Shown here piece by piece: positions 7,093 through 14,881 of a stretch of 19,926 nt of DNA. The stretch is from JBIKVP01 sp044356745 (GTDB lineage Bacteria; Pseudomonadota; Alphaproteobacteria; Rhizobiales; Beijerinckiaceae). The position numbers and the translations under genes were made by a program. The stretch is from positions 1 through 19,926 of the forward strand of contig JBIKVP010000034.1 of assembly GCA_044356745.1 (NCBI GenBank), in the 5' to 3' direction. How positions within the stretch are numbered: position 1 is the first letter of the stretch; every line of letters begins with the position of its first letter. A model generated the notes under the pieces. That model did not search any database. It was given only the letters and a program-made list of their open reading frames with translations, and was not told where the DNA came from.

Positions 7093-7761
7093 ATGCCTGA
7101 AGTCATTTTTAATGGTCCCGATGGACGTCTTGAAGGACGCTATCACCAATCCAAGAAAAAAGGCGCACCGATTGCGATGATCCTGCATCCGCATCCGCAA
7201 TTTGGTGGCACGATGAACAATCAGATTGTCTACAATCTGTATTACGCATTCGTAAATCGTGGCTTTTCAGCTTTTCGCTTTAATTTCAGGGGCGTAGGGC
7301 GCTCACAAGGCTTTTTTGATCACGGTGTAGGCGAATTATCTGATGCCGCTGCTGCACTTGATTGGGTGCAATCTATCAATCCTGATGCAAAAACGTGCTG
7401 GGTAGCAGGGATTTCATTCGGCGCATGGATCGGAATGCAGCTTCTGATGCGTCGCCCTGAGATCGAAGGATTTATTTCGGTAGCGGCTCCTGCTAACCGC
7501 TTTGATTTCACATTTCTTGCGCCCTGCCCCTCTTCTGGATTGTTTGTGCATGGCTCAGATGACCGCGTTGCACCTGCTAAAGAGGTGGTCAGCGTCATTG
7601 AAAAGCTCAAAACGCAAAAGGGTATTGCGATTGAACACGCGACAGTTGATGGAGCGAATCACTTCTTTGACGGAAAAGTCGATGATCTGATTGCGACTGT
7701 GAATCATTATCTTGATAACAGGCTCGGGAATTTACCCGAAGCAACACCTACTCCGATTTAA
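7093..7761 (+). CDS. Alpha/beta hydrolase (COG2945-like)
   Basis: This is a predicted serine hydrolase of the alpha/beta fold; its substrate is unknown. From the ATG at 7093 (MPEVIFNGPDG) the protein has 222 residues. A plausible triad is visible: Ser108 in GISFGAW, an Asp at 156 or 157 in VHGSDDRV, and His190 in GANHFFDG. The segments LHPHPQFGGTMNN and FRFNFRGVGRSQG are characteristic of the small COG2945 hydrolases. The frame extends 20 codons upstream, but that extension runs into the operator region, so the shorter start is preferred. The gene is divergent from the nifS-suf operon, with about 150 bp between the two starts. As I recall, a hydrolase of this family sits next to suf genes in other Rhizobiales, but no direct role in cluster assembly can be seen. 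Confidence 0.85.
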   Translation: MPEVIFNGPDGRLEGRYHQSKKKGAPIAMILHPHPQFGGTMNNQIVYNLYYAFVNRGFSAFRFNFRGVGRSQGFFDHGVGELSDAAAALDWVQSINPDAKTCWVAGISFGAWIGMQLLMRRPEIEGFISVAAPANRFDFTFLAPCPSSGLFVHGSDDRVAPAKEVVSVIEKLKTQKGIAIEHATVDGANHFFDGKVDDLIATVNHYLDNRLGNLPEATPTPI

Positions 7762-7823
7762 TCTATTTAAGATTTGCTGCATTATTTTGTTGGGCTGCAC
7801 TTGATATAGGTGCGATGCGTCAT

Positions 7824-7838
7824 ACGTATCTGATACGT
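7824..7838. promoter_or_regulatory. Candidate operator upstream of the OYE-family reductase
   Basis: Inverted arms ACGTAT (7824-7829) and ATACGT (7833-7838) flank CTG. The symmetry continues imperfectly outward (GCG at 7817-7819 against CGC at 7842-7844). The palindrome lies 45 bp before the reductase ATG, and a TTGATA at 7801-7806 could be a -35 box. Reductases of this family are often controlled by TetR- or MarR-type repressors with sites of this shape. No such regulator gene is in the window. Confidence 0.35.
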
Positions 7839-7883
7839 CATGCGCAGCATTACTTTTTCATAGCGCGAATTACAGAGGTTCTC

Positions 7884-8996
7884 ATGCCAACACTTTTTGA
7901 TCCCCTAACCGTTGGTGATTTAACGCTTTCTAACCGTGTCATCATGGCGCCACTCACGCGAATGCGTGCACAGCAACCGAGCAACGTGCCCCATGCGTTG
8001 AATGTTGAATATTATGCGCAGCGTGCAAGCGCGGGCTTGATTATATCGGAAGCAACTCAGATCAGCCCTCAAGGGCAAGGATACCCGGCAACACCCGGTA
8101 TTTATTCTCAAGAACAAGTTGCGGGATGGAAGCTTGTAACGGATGCGGTTCATGCAAATAGTGGAAAAATTGTGCTTCAGCTTTGGCACGTTGGCCGTAT
8201 TTCACATTCATCACTTCAACCAGAAGGAAAGCGACCTGTCGCTCCATCAGCCATTGCATGTAAAGAAGGAAAGACCTTCACATCATCATGGCAACAGGTT
8301 GATTTTGAAACGCCTCATGCGCTTACAATCGATGAGATTGAACAGATTGTGCTGAACTATCGCACTGCATGTGAAAACGCAAAACGTGCAGGCTTTGATG
8401 GTGTTGAAGTACATGGCGCAAATGGCTATCTGCTTGATCAATTTTTGCAGGATGGCACAAACAAACGCGATGATCTTTACGGCGGATCAATCGAAAACCG
8501 CTCACGTTTGCTCATGCGTGTTGTTGATGAAGCGATTGAAGTGTGGGGCAAAGGCCGTGTGGGTGTACGCTTATCCCCGTATGGAACATTCAATGATATG
8601 CATGATAGCGATCCCGTTGCCCTCTTTACTTATGTTCTCAATGAACTTGACGCACGAGAAATCGCTTATGCGCATTTAATTGAGCCGCGCGCTACATCTG
8701 CTGGTGGAAATGATGCCTCTATGGCTGATGCACCAAGTACATCGCAGCTGTTCCGTAAGGCATTCAAAGGCGTGTTGATTTCAGCGGGCGGATATAAGGC
8801 TGACAATTATGTCCAAGCTTTGGAAAAGGGCTATGCTGATGCCATCGCATTTGGCCGTCTGTTTATCGCCAACCCCGATTTGCCAGAGCGCTTGCGATTA
8901 GGCACTGAACTCAATCGCTATGATCGTGCCACATTTTATGGTGGGGATGCTAAAGGATATACCGATTATCCGTTTTTGGCTGAAAAAGCAGCGTGA
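7884..8996 (+). CDS. Old Yellow Enzyme family alkene reductase (NemA-like)
   Basis: This is an FMN-dependent ene-reductase that uses NAD(P)H to reduce activated C=C bonds (enones, N-ethylmaleimide, nitro compounds) in the cytosol. From the ATG at 7884 the product has 370 residues, typical of bacterial NemA-class enzymes. It shows the N-terminal LFDPLTVGDLTLSNRVIMAPLTR, the substrate-binding HGAN (His177, Asn180) followed by GYLLDQFLQDGTN, the DLYGGSIENR block, RLSPYG, and the C-terminal AFGRLFIANPDLPERL. The start has an AGAGG about 5 bases upstream. The frame extends 23 codons further upstream, through a candidate operator, so that extension is rejected. The gene probably has its own promoter; it lies 122 bp after the hydrolase stop codon. 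Confidence 0.93.
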   Translation: MPTLFDPLTVGDLTLSNRVIMAPLTRMRAQQPSNVPHALNVEYYAQRASAGLIISEATQISPQGQGYPATPGIYSQEQVAGWKLVTDAVHANSGKIVLQLWHVGRISHSSLQPEGKRPVAPSAIACKEGKTFTSSWQQVDFETPHALTIDEIEQIVLNYRTACENAKRAGFDGVEVHGANGYLLDQFLQDGTNKRDDLYGGSIENRSRLLMRVVDEAIEVWGKGRVGVRLSPYGTFNDMHDSDPVALFTYVLNELDAREIAYAHLIEPRATSAGGNDASMADAPSTSQLFRKAFKGVLISAGGYKADNYVQALEKGYADAIAFGRLFIANPDLPERLRLGTELNRYDRATFYGGDAKGYTDYPFLAEKAA

Positions 8997-9021
8997 AGTT
9001 GATTAAGCTTTGACAATTGCG

Positions 9022-9045
9022 CTATGCGTCATGCCTGACGCGTAG
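9022..9045. terminator. Hairpin between convergent reductase and ferredoxin genes
   Basis: A stem of about 10 bp (one T-G wobble) has core arms GCGTCA (9026-9031) and TGACGC (9036-9041) and the loop TGCC. It overlaps the ferredoxin stop codon at 9029-9031 and lies 26 bp after the reductase stop. No uridine run follows on either strand, so it may act as a transcript end stabiliser or a weak bidirectional terminator. Confidence 0.45.
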
Positions 9046-9349
9046 GCGTACTTACTGTTAAGCCGTCCAGCTCCTCAGTGAAACGAATTTGACAGCTTAA
9101 ACGTGAATTTGGACGAATATCGAAGGCAAAATCGAGCATATCTTCTTCCATACGCTCTATTTTAGGTATTTTGCTTTGCCATTCAGAATCAACATAAACA
9201 TGGCACGTTGCACATGCACATGCACCACCACATTCCCCCTCAATGCCTGGAATGTCATTGCGTACCGCATTTTCCATCACTGTGTAACCAATAAGCGCAT
9301 CAACGTTGCGCTCCACACCTAATGCATCAATATAGATAATTTTAGGCAT
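9029..9349 (-). CDS. [2Fe-2S] ferredoxin, adrenodoxin / FdVI type
   Basis: This is a small soluble electron carrier. The 106-residue protein has the adrenodoxin-type cysteine pattern C-x5-C-x2-C-x36-C at Cys40, Cys46, Cys49 and Cys86, in the context ECGGACACATCHVYVD and LSCQIRF. An extra cysteine at position 44 is also present. Relatives such as Rhodobacter capsulatus ferredoxin VI and mitochondrial ferredoxins serve Fe-S assembly, and in mitochondria also heme A synthesis. Here the gene lies between the suf region and the oxidase operon, which fits either role, but the partner reductase is not in the window. The ATG at 9349 begins MPKIIYID. It is separated from coxC by 146 bp containing two hairpins, so it is probably transcribed on its own. 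Confidence 0.93.
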   Translation of the reverse strand: MPKIIYIDALGVERNVDALIGYTVMENAVRNDIPGIEGECGGACACATCHVYVDSEWQSKIPKIERMEEDMLDFAFDIRPNSRLSCQIRFTEELDGLTVSTPTRQA

Positions 9350-9399
9350 GAAACAGAGCCTTATTGTTTAGAAGTCTCTACAAGGTTCACTCTAAGAAA

Positions 9400-9420
9400 A
9401 GCTAAAAACACTTTTTAGCT
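9400..9420 (-). terminator. Hairpin with T-rich tail between coxC and the ferredoxin gene
   Basis: Perfect 9-bp arms AGCTAAAAA (9400-9408) and TTTTTAGCT (9412-9420) flank the loop CAC. Read on the minus strand, the stem is followed by TTTTCTTAG, resembling a factor-independent terminator for the oxidase operon. The stem is AT-rich and so weak by itself. Confidence 0.5.
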
Positions 9421-9445
9421 CAGTAATATAATGGCCTTACTGACC

Positions 9446-9476
9446 GTTAAGAATGACCATCTTGGCCATTCTTAAC
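9446..9476 (-). terminator. Hairpin 20 bp after coxC
   Basis: Perfect 10-bp arms GTTAAGAATG (9446-9455) and CATTCTTAAC (9467-9476) enclose an inner CCA/TGG pairing with the loop TCT. It is the first strong stem after the coxC stop codon. No uridine run follows directly; the nearby AT-rich hairpin at 9400-9420 supplies one. The two together probably end the cox transcript. Confidence 0.55.
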
Positions 9477-9495
9477 AAATGGAACAGATAAAGCC

Positions 9496-10341
9496 TTAAG
9501 CACCCCAAACATAGATGGCAGCGAAAAGGAATAACCAGACCACGTCAACGAAGTGCCAGTACCAAGCCGCAAATTCAAATCCAAGGTGCTGTTGCGGGGT
9601 GAAGTGCCCAATGTATGCACGATAAAGACAAATCGCTAAAAATATGGTTCCAATAACGACGTGAAAGCCATGAAAACCCGTGGCCATGTAGAATGTAGCG
9701 CCATAGATATTTCCGCTAAAACCAAACGCGGCATGTCCATACTCATAAACCTGACAAACGGTGAATAACACACCCAGAATGACCGTGAGCCATAATGCTT
9801 GCTTTACGCCTTGGCGATCCCCATGCAGCAAAGCATGATGCGCCCATGTCACGGTTGTTCCTGATGTGAGAAGAATAAGTGTGTTCAATAAAGGCAAGTG
9901 CCACGGATCAAACGTTTCAATGCCTTTGGGAGGCCAGACACCACCAACAAATTCTGTGCGTGTAAATTTTTGGGCTAAATCAGGAAAAAGAGCAATATCG
10001 AAATAAGCCCAAAACCATGCCACGAAAAACATGACTTCAGAGGCAATAAACATGATCATACCATAGCGATGATGCATCTGCACAACGCGGGTATGATGCC
10101 CTTGATGCTCAGCTTCGTTCGTGACATCGCGCCACCATGACAACATCGTATAAAGCACGCCAATAAAACCTGCGCCGAGAATGTAAGGTCCGACCTTCAT
10201 ATTGTCTGCAACGGTCATTCCCTTCATGGTCATGACAGCGCCAATCGCCATGATAAGCGCGGACATCGCACCAATAAAAGGCCATGGGCTTGGATCAACA
10301 AGATGATAGTCGTGTTCAGGTTTGGCGTGTGCATCGGCCAT
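9496..10341 (-). CDS. coxC: Cytochrome c oxidase subunit III
   Basis: This is subunit III of the aa3-type oxidase, an integral membrane protein that stabilises subunit I and its proton uptake path. The 281-residue product has the expected length and about seven hydrophobic helices. It carries the family segments DPSPWPFIGA near the N-terminus, HRYGMIMFIASEVMFFVAWFW (shown here only in part as ASEVMFFVAWFWAYFD, with the conserved glutamate), TWAHHALLHGDR, ATGFHGFHVVIGTIFL and WYWHFVDVVWLFLF. The ATG at 10341 has an AGGAAGAC about 8 bases upstream. It is the last gene of the operon. The SURF1 and DUF983 genes often found after it in related genomes are not present here. Confidence 0.96.
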   Translation of the reverse strand: MADAHAKPEHDYHLVDPSPWPFIGAMSALIMAIGAVMTMKGMTVADNMKVGPYILGAGFIGVLYTMLSWWRDVTNEAEHQGHHTRVVQMHHRYGMIMFIASEVMFFVAWFWAYFDIALFPDLAQKFTRTEFVGGVWPPKGIETFDPWHLPLLNTLILLTSGTTVTWAHHALLHGDRQGVKQALWLTVILGVLFTVCQVYEYGHAAFGFSGNIYGATFYMATGFHGFHVVIGTIFLAICLYRAYIGHFTPQQHLGFEFAAWYWHFVDVVWLFLFAAIYVWGA

Positions 10342-10383
10342 GGTTGTCTTCCTAATCTTATAAATTCAGAGAATGTTTTGCCG

Positions 10384-11031
10384 TTAGAGGCGTGATTTGT
10401 CCAGCGATTCGTTGATGATAGGCGCATTTTTAGTGGCATCAACCGCACCAACACGCTGATTTTTTGATGTAAAAAAAGTATAAGAGAGCGTAATCACGCC
10501 TAAATCTTTTAATTCAGCAACATCCGCCATTGCAGGGTCGATATAAAATGTCACCTGTGATTCATCAACTTGCCCAGGCGCAAGCGTTTTATCTGTAAAA
10601 CAAAAACAGGCAATTTTATTGAAATAAGGTGCTGCTTTTGCAGGTGTGACATTAAAGGTCGCGATGCCTGTAACAGTGGCAGCACTTTCATTGATCGTGC
10701 GATACGTTATCGTAACCGCTTCCCCTAATTTGAGATTGACGCTTGGTTTTTCAGGCGCAAAACGCCAGCCCAAATCGGGCGCAACGTTTGCATCAAATTT
10801 AATCTCTACAACACGATCTAAAATGCGATCAGCGCCTTTTGTGACAATCATAGGAGTGCCACCAAAGCCCGTCACACGACAAAATAAGTCGTAAAGTGGA
10901 ACGGCGGCAAAAGCTGCGCCTAACATTAAAAATGCAAATCCTGTTGCCACAAAAGCAGTGATGCGCATAGAACGCGCCGTATGGTTGTGTGACGAAGAAG
11001 TTGTTTGATTTGGTTCTTGATGATGAGACAT
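10384..11031 (-). CDS. ctaG: Cytochrome c oxidase assembly protein CtaG (Cox11 family)
   Basis: CtaG/Cox11 is a membrane-anchored copper chaperone that delivers copper to the CuB site of subunit I. The 215-residue protein has a histidine-containing cytoplasmic N-terminus and one membrane helix at about residues 24-45. A periplasmic beta-sandwich follows, with the copper-binding motif CFCF (Cys142 and Cys144) in KIACFCFTDKTLAPGQ, and a third conserved cysteine at 51 in LFCRVTG. The ATG at 11031 begins MSHHQEPN, with only a weak GGGTTC upstream. The gene lies 12 bp after the small CoxF-like gene and 42 bp before coxC, so it is co-transcribed. Confidence 0.95.
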   Translation of the reverse strand: MSHHQEPNQTTSSSHNHTARSMRITAFVATGFAFLMLGAAFAAVPLYDLFCRVTGFGGTPMIVTKGADRILDRVVEIKFDANVAPDLGWRFAPEKPSVNLKLGEAVTITYRTINESAATVTGIATFNVTPAKAAPYFNKIACFCFTDKTLAPGQVDESQVTFYIDPAMADVAELKDLGVITLSYTFFTSKNQRVGAVDATKNAPIINESLDKSRL

Positions 11032-11043
11032 ATTGAACCCTAC

Positions 11044-11238
11044 TCACAATGGACGGTTGAGAACAGACGGCCCTAATTTGACAAGCGTAACTGCATAAAA
11101 AATCAAAACAAGTACAATTAAAGACACCGCAATCGCGATGCTTCGTCCTCGACGTTTGCGGAGTCGCTGCGCTTCAAGCGCTGTCTCAAAACCAATCTCT
11201 TCAGGCAATATTTTTTGTTGCTGCTGAATATCCTGCAT
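11044..11238 (-). CDS. coxF: CoxF-like small membrane protein
   Basis: The 64-residue protein starts MQDIQQQQKILPEEIGFE, continues with a basic stretch RLRKRRGRS, and has a single membrane helix (about residues 33-53, IAIAVSLIVLVLIFYAVTLV). This architecture and the position between ctaB and ctaG match the coxF genes of rhizobial cox operons; the function is thought to be in oxidase assembly but is not well defined. The ATG at 11238 shares one base with the ctaB stop codon (TAATG), indicating coupled translation. The frame extends nine codons upstream inside ctaB; the ATG is preferred. Confidence 0.75.
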   Translation of the reverse strand: MQDIQQQQKILPEEIGFETALEAQRLRKRRGRSIAIAVSLIVLVLIFYAVTLVKLGPSVLNRPL

Positions 11239-12230
11239 TACACAAACATCCCTGCAAAAGCCCAAACGACATATGACTGCAAAGGAATATATAAATTTAA
11301 ACTGTGTTCAACAAGCAAAGCAACAAACAATAAAATGAGATAAAGAATAGAATAAGCAAACAAATTTTGCGCAGCTTTATCAGATTCTTTGCCAAGGCGC
11401 AATTTATACACGCGCAATGCTAAGAGAATAAAAACTGCCCCTGTCAAAGAGGCCGTGATCGTATAAATTATTCCGCCAAAACCCATAAGGGACGGTACAA
11501 GAGCAAACGGCACAAGGATGAGCGAATAGACGAGAATATTCGTGCGTGTGACATCAGGTCCTGCGACATTTGGCAGCATTGGAACCCCTGCTTTGGCATA
11601 ATCATCACATTTTACGAGAGCGAGCGCCCAGAAATGAGGTGGTGTCCATATAAAAATGATGCCGAAGAGAATTGCACTATCCCAACCAAGATGGCCCGTT
11701 ACCACGACTTCACCAATCATAGGAGGAAAAGCGCCCGCAGCACCACCAATAACAATATTTTGAGGCGTACTCCGCTTAAGCCACATCGAATAGATAACAG
11801 CATAAAAGAAAATCGTGAAGGCAAGCAAGGCAGCAGCAAGCCAGTTGGCAACAAGTCCTAAAACAACAACTGACCCCACTGACAACGCCACACCGAAAGC
11901 AAGCGCCGTATCAGGATCCATGCGCCCTGCCGGAATGGGACGTGTGCGCGTGCGGCTCATCACGGCATCAATATCAGCATCCCACCACATATTAAGGCAG
12001 CCTGAAGCACCTGCGCCAACGGCAATAGCAAGAAGAGCAACACAAGCAATCAAAGGATGGATCGCGCCTTTAGCGATAACCATGCCCACCAAAGCGGTGA
12101 ATACAACCAGCGACATGACACGCGGTTTCAGCAGAGCGATAAAATCACGCACTTCCCCATCCTGCTCATTCACAACAGGGCGAATTGACGACGAGAGTGA
12201 AGCGGATGACATCACAGACATAAAACACAC
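11238..12230 (-). CDS. ctaB: Protoheme IX farnesyltransferase (heme O synthase)
   Basis: CtaB transfers a farnesyl group to heme B to make heme O, the precursor of heme A in the oxidase. It is a polytopic UbiA-superfamily prenyltransferase of the inner membrane. The 330-residue product shows the first aspartate-rich motif NMWWDADIDAVMSRTRTRP, the segment IWTPPHFWALAL and the second motif KCDDYAKAGVPMLP, with about nine hydrophobic helices. The ATG at 12230 (MCFMSVMSS) is the most upstream; in-frame ATGs at 12221 and 12212 are alternatives and no Shine-Dalgarno sequence separates them. The gene follows coxA after 81 bp that hold a perfect hairpin. The next step enzyme, heme A synthase (CtaA), is not in the window. 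Confidence 0.95.
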   Translation of the reverse strand: MCFMSVMSSASLSSSIRPVVNEQDGEVRDFIALLKPRVMSLVVFTALVGMVIAKGAIHPLIACVALLAIAVGAGASGCLNMWWDADIDAVMSRTRTRPIPAGRMDPDTALAFGVALSVGSVVVLGLVANWLAAALLAFTIFFYAVIYSMWLKRSTPQNIVIGGAAGAFPPMIGEVVVTGHLGWDSAILFGIIFIWTPPHFWALALVKCDDYAKAGVPMLPNVAGPDVTRTNILVYSLILVPFALVPSLMGFGGIIYTITASLTGAVFILLALRVYKLRLGKESDKAAQNLFAYSILYLILLFVALLVEHSLNLYIPLQSYVVWAFAGMFV

Positions 12231-12280
12231 ATCAACGAGGAACGAAACTGAGGAGCAAAATGATGAAAGAGTTTAAAGTA

Positions 12281-12305
12281 TTTTCCCCGCTTGGTGCGGG
12301 GAAAA
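12281..12305 (-). promoter_or_regulatory. Perfect hairpin between coxA and ctaB
   Basis: Arms TTTTCCCCGC (12281-12290) and GCGGGGAAAA (12296-12305) are perfect 10-bp inverses around a 5-nt loop. The stem begins six bases after the coxA stop codon. It has a GC-rich core with flanking A/T runs. On the minus strand the base after the stem is followed by ACTTT, not a long U run, so partial termination or 3'-end protection of the coxB-coxA message is more likely than full termination. Confidence 0.65.
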
Positions 12306-12311
12306 GTTATT

Positions 12312-13940
12312 TTAGTGCTGATTTTCAACCACACGCGGTAGCGTATTGAATTGATGGAAGGGAGGCGGAGAAGACAGTGTCCACTCAAGTGTTGTTGCCC
12401 CTTCACCCCAAGGATTGTCTCCAGCTTTCTCTTTGCGAATGAAATAAGCATAGAACACACCTGCAAAGAAGACGAGCAATCCAAATGCGAACATGTAAGA
12501 CCCGTAAGATGAAATACGCATCCAACCAGCATATGCATCAGGGTAATCCGCATAATGGCGCGGTAAACCAGCCAGACCAACAAAGTGCATTGGGAAGAAT
12601 AGCACGTTTGAACCAATAAACGCGATCCAGAAATGGAGTTGTCCGATCCAGTCAGGGATGATGTAACCTGTCATTTTCGGGAACCAGTAATACCATGCCG
12701 CAAAAATAATAAACACCGCGCCCAATGACAATACATAGTGGAAGTGCCCAACCACATAATAGGTATTGTGCAACGAACGATCCAGACCCGCATTCGCAAG
12801 GACGACACCTGTCACACCACCAAGTGTGAACAAAAATATGAAACCAAGTGACCACACCATTGGCGCGGGGAAACGTAAAGAACCACCCCACATTGTTGCA
12901 ATCCATGAGAAGATTTTAACCCCAGTCGGCACTGCAATAACCATTGTTGCAAAGACGAAATAAGCTTGTGTTTTCATTGACATGCCGACGGTGTACATAT
13001 GGTGCGCCCACACAACAAACCCAACAACACCAATCGCGACCATCGCGTAAGCCATACCCAAGTATCCAAAAATCGGCTTTTTGCTGAATGTTGAAATGAT
13101 GTGACTGACAATGCCGAACGCTGGCAAAATCATAATATACACTTCAGGATGGCCAAAGAACCAGAAGAGATGCTGGTATAAAACGGGATCACCGCCACCT
13201 GCTGGATCAAAGAACGTCGTACCGAAGTTACGATCTGTCAAAAGCATTGTGATTGCACCAGCAAGAACAGGCAACGAAAGCAACAATAAGAAGGCCGTCA
13301 CGAGCATCGCCCATGCAAACAAGGGCATTTTGTGAAGTGTCATGCCCGGAGCACGCATATTTAATATCGTTGTGATGAAGTTGATCGCACCCAAAATCGA
13401 TGCTGCCCCTGCAAGGTGAAGAGAGAGAATTCCAAAATCAAGCGCTGGCCCTGGATGCCCTGATGTTGCAAGCGGAGGATAAACTGTCCAACCACCACCA
13501 AAGCCATTAGAACCAGGCGCACCCGGAACGAAAAGGGAGATCACCAACATGCAGAACGCAGATACGGTGAGCCAAAATGAAATATTATTCATACGCGGGA
13601 ACGCCATGTCAGGCGCGCCAATCATCAATGGCAAAAACCAGTTACCATAACCACCGATAAGCGCAGGCATCACAACGAAAAAGACCATGATCAACCCGTG
13701 ACCCGTCACCCATACATTGTATGTTTGCGCATTGGCAAAATACTGCATCCCCGGCTCTTGAAGCTCTAAACGCATTCCGATTGAGAGTGCGCCACCAATA
13801 ATCCCTGCCATAATCGCGAACAGAAGGTAGAGCGTACCAATGTCTTTGTGATTGGTTGATAAAAACCAGCGTTTAAATCCTGTGGGATGATCATGGTGTG
13901 CGTCTGCGTGATGTGCGCTTGCCGATGCGTGGTGTGCCAT
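12312..13940 (-). CDS. coxA: Cytochrome c oxidase subunit I (aa3 type)
   Basis: This is the catalytic subunit, with heme a and the heme a3-CuB centre where oxygen is reduced and protons are pumped. The 542-residue protein has all expected ligands: His81 (VTGHGL), His264 with Glu266 and Tyr268 (GHPEVY), the His313-His314 pair (WAHHMYTVG), and His399 and His401 (VGHFHYVLS). The D-channel aspartate is Asp111 (GAPDMAFPRMNN) and the K-channel lysine Lys342 (VPTGVKIFSW), so it looks like a proton-pumping A-type oxidase. The N-terminus is rich in histidine (8 in the first 18 residues), as in rhizobial relatives. The ATG at 13940 has a GAGG about 10 bases upstream. It lies 65 bp after coxB. Confidence 0.98.
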   Translation of the reverse strand: MAHHASASAHHADAHHDHPTGFKRWFLSTNHKDIGTLYLLFAIMAGIIGGALSIGMRLELQEPGMQYFANAQTYNVWVTGHGLIMVFFVVMPALIGGYGNWFLPLMIGAPDMAFPRMNNISFWLTVSAFCMLVISLFVPGAPGSNGFGGGWTVYPPLATSGHPGPALDFGILSLHLAGAASILGAINFITTILNMRAPGMTLHKMPLFAWAMLVTAFLLLLSLPVLAGAITMLLTDRNFGTTFFDPAGGGDPVLYQHLFWFFGHPEVYIMILPAFGIVSHIISTFSKKPIFGYLGMAYAMVAIGVVGFVVWAHHMYTVGMSMKTQAYFVFATMVIAVPTGVKIFSWIATMWGGSLRFPAPMVWSLGFIFLFTLGGVTGVVLANAGLDRSLHNTYYVVGHFHYVLSLGAVFIIFAAWYYWFPKMTGYIIPDWIGQLHFWIAFIGSNVLFFPMHFVGLAGLPRHYADYPDAYAGWMRISSYGSYMFAFGLLVFFAGVFYAYFIRKEKAGDNPWGEGATTLEWTLSSPPPFHQFNTLPRVVENQH

Positions 13941-14005
13941 GTGAGTCTAGCCTCTTTTTGTGTATTATATCTTGTTACGCTGTATCGTTGTATTGCAAAG
14001 CATTT

Positions 14006-14881
14006 TTACTTCTGCTCAGCGCTAAGAGACGCCGCATTTGCATGACGTTGCTCTCTTAAAGAAGCATATTTCTGTTTTGCCTCTTTTAGCCAATCTGCAT
14101 ATTGCTGCTCGCTTACAATGCGGATAGCTATGGGCATAAAGGCGTGATTCTGACCACACAAGCGCGAACATTGTCCGTAATATATTCCCTCACGCTCAGC
14201 CTTGAACCATGTTTCATTGAGACGTCCCGGAATAGCATCCATTTTTAGGCCGAACGATGGAACAGCAAAATTATGAATGACATCAGCGCCTGTGATTTGA
14301 ACACGTACGACCTTGTTTACTGGTAATACAACTTCATTATCAACAGCAAGCAGGCGGGGCTTTTCAGCTGTTGGAGTGCCTGTATACATGTTTGAATCAA
14401 AGCTAAAACCACCGCCTTGATCAGCTGGATACTCGTAATTCCAATACCAAGCATGTCCACGTGCTTTGATTGTGACATCCGCTTTGGGCAATGTCATATC
14501 GAGTTTAAGCAGACGAAATGATGGTATTGCAACCACCACAAGAATAAGCACGGGAATAATCGTCCATGCGACTTCAAGGCCAACGTGATGTGTTGTTTTT
14601 GAAGGCGTTGGGTTTTTTTTCTCGTTAAAGCGATAGACGATGTAAAGCAAAAGTCCCAATACAAACAATGTAATCGCAGTAATCAAGATCACCATACCCG
14701 TGTGAAATGTGTCAATAAAATGCATGACTTCTGTTACTGGGCGCTGGAAGTTCATCTGCCATGGTGAAGGCTGACCTGTGTCTGCAAGAGCACTGCCAGT
14801 TCCCATTAAAAGCATGCACAAGGCAGCGGAAGAGCGCATCTGGAGTGTTTGGATCGTATTTGCAAGAGCGTTTCGTCTCAT
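14006..14881 (-). CDS. coxB: Cytochrome c oxidase subunit II
   Basis: Subunit II carries the binuclear CuA centre that accepts electrons from cytochrome c on the periplasmic side. The 291-residue protein has an N-terminal signal segment ending near SALADTG, two membrane helices (about 60-84 and 103-122) and a cupredoxin domain. It has the aromatic stretch HAWYWNYEYP and CuA ligands His203 (VIHNF), Cys238, Cys242, His246 and Met249. The motif reads CSRLCGQNHAFMP: residue 240, normally glutamate, is arginine (codon CGC). Every direct side-chain ligand is retained. The ATG at 14881 has an AGGTGAC about 7 bases upstream. It is the first gene of the oxidase operon. Confidence 0.97.
   Translation of the reverse strand: MRRNALANTIQTLQMRSSAALCMLLMGTGSALADTGQPSPWQMNFQRPVTEVMHFIDTFHTGMVILITAITLFVLGLLLYIVYRFNEKKNPTPSKTTHHVGLEVAWTIIPVLILVVVAIPSFRLLKLDMTLPKADVTIKARGHAWYWNYEYPADQGGGFSFDSNMYTGTPTAEKPRLLAVDNEVVLPVNKVVRVQITGADVIHNFAVPSFGLKMDAIPGRLNETWFKAEREGIYYGQCSRLCGQNHAFMPIAIRIVSEQQYADWLKEAKQKYASLREQRHANAASLSAEQK

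Noticed and set aside
7815..7883. Upstream extension of the reductase reading frame
   Set aside because: The ATG at 7884 has a good AGAGG upstream and the conserved FDPLTVG start; the extension covers a palindromic site.
9366..9382. Possible second Irr-box before the ferredoxin gene
   Set aside because: Only the TTTAGAA half-site is good; the other half does not match at the required spacing.
12260..12320. Short plus-strand open frame across the coxA-ctaB gap
   Set aside because: It runs antisense into coxA and has no ribosome binding site or recognisable product; it is a by-product of the hairpin sequence.
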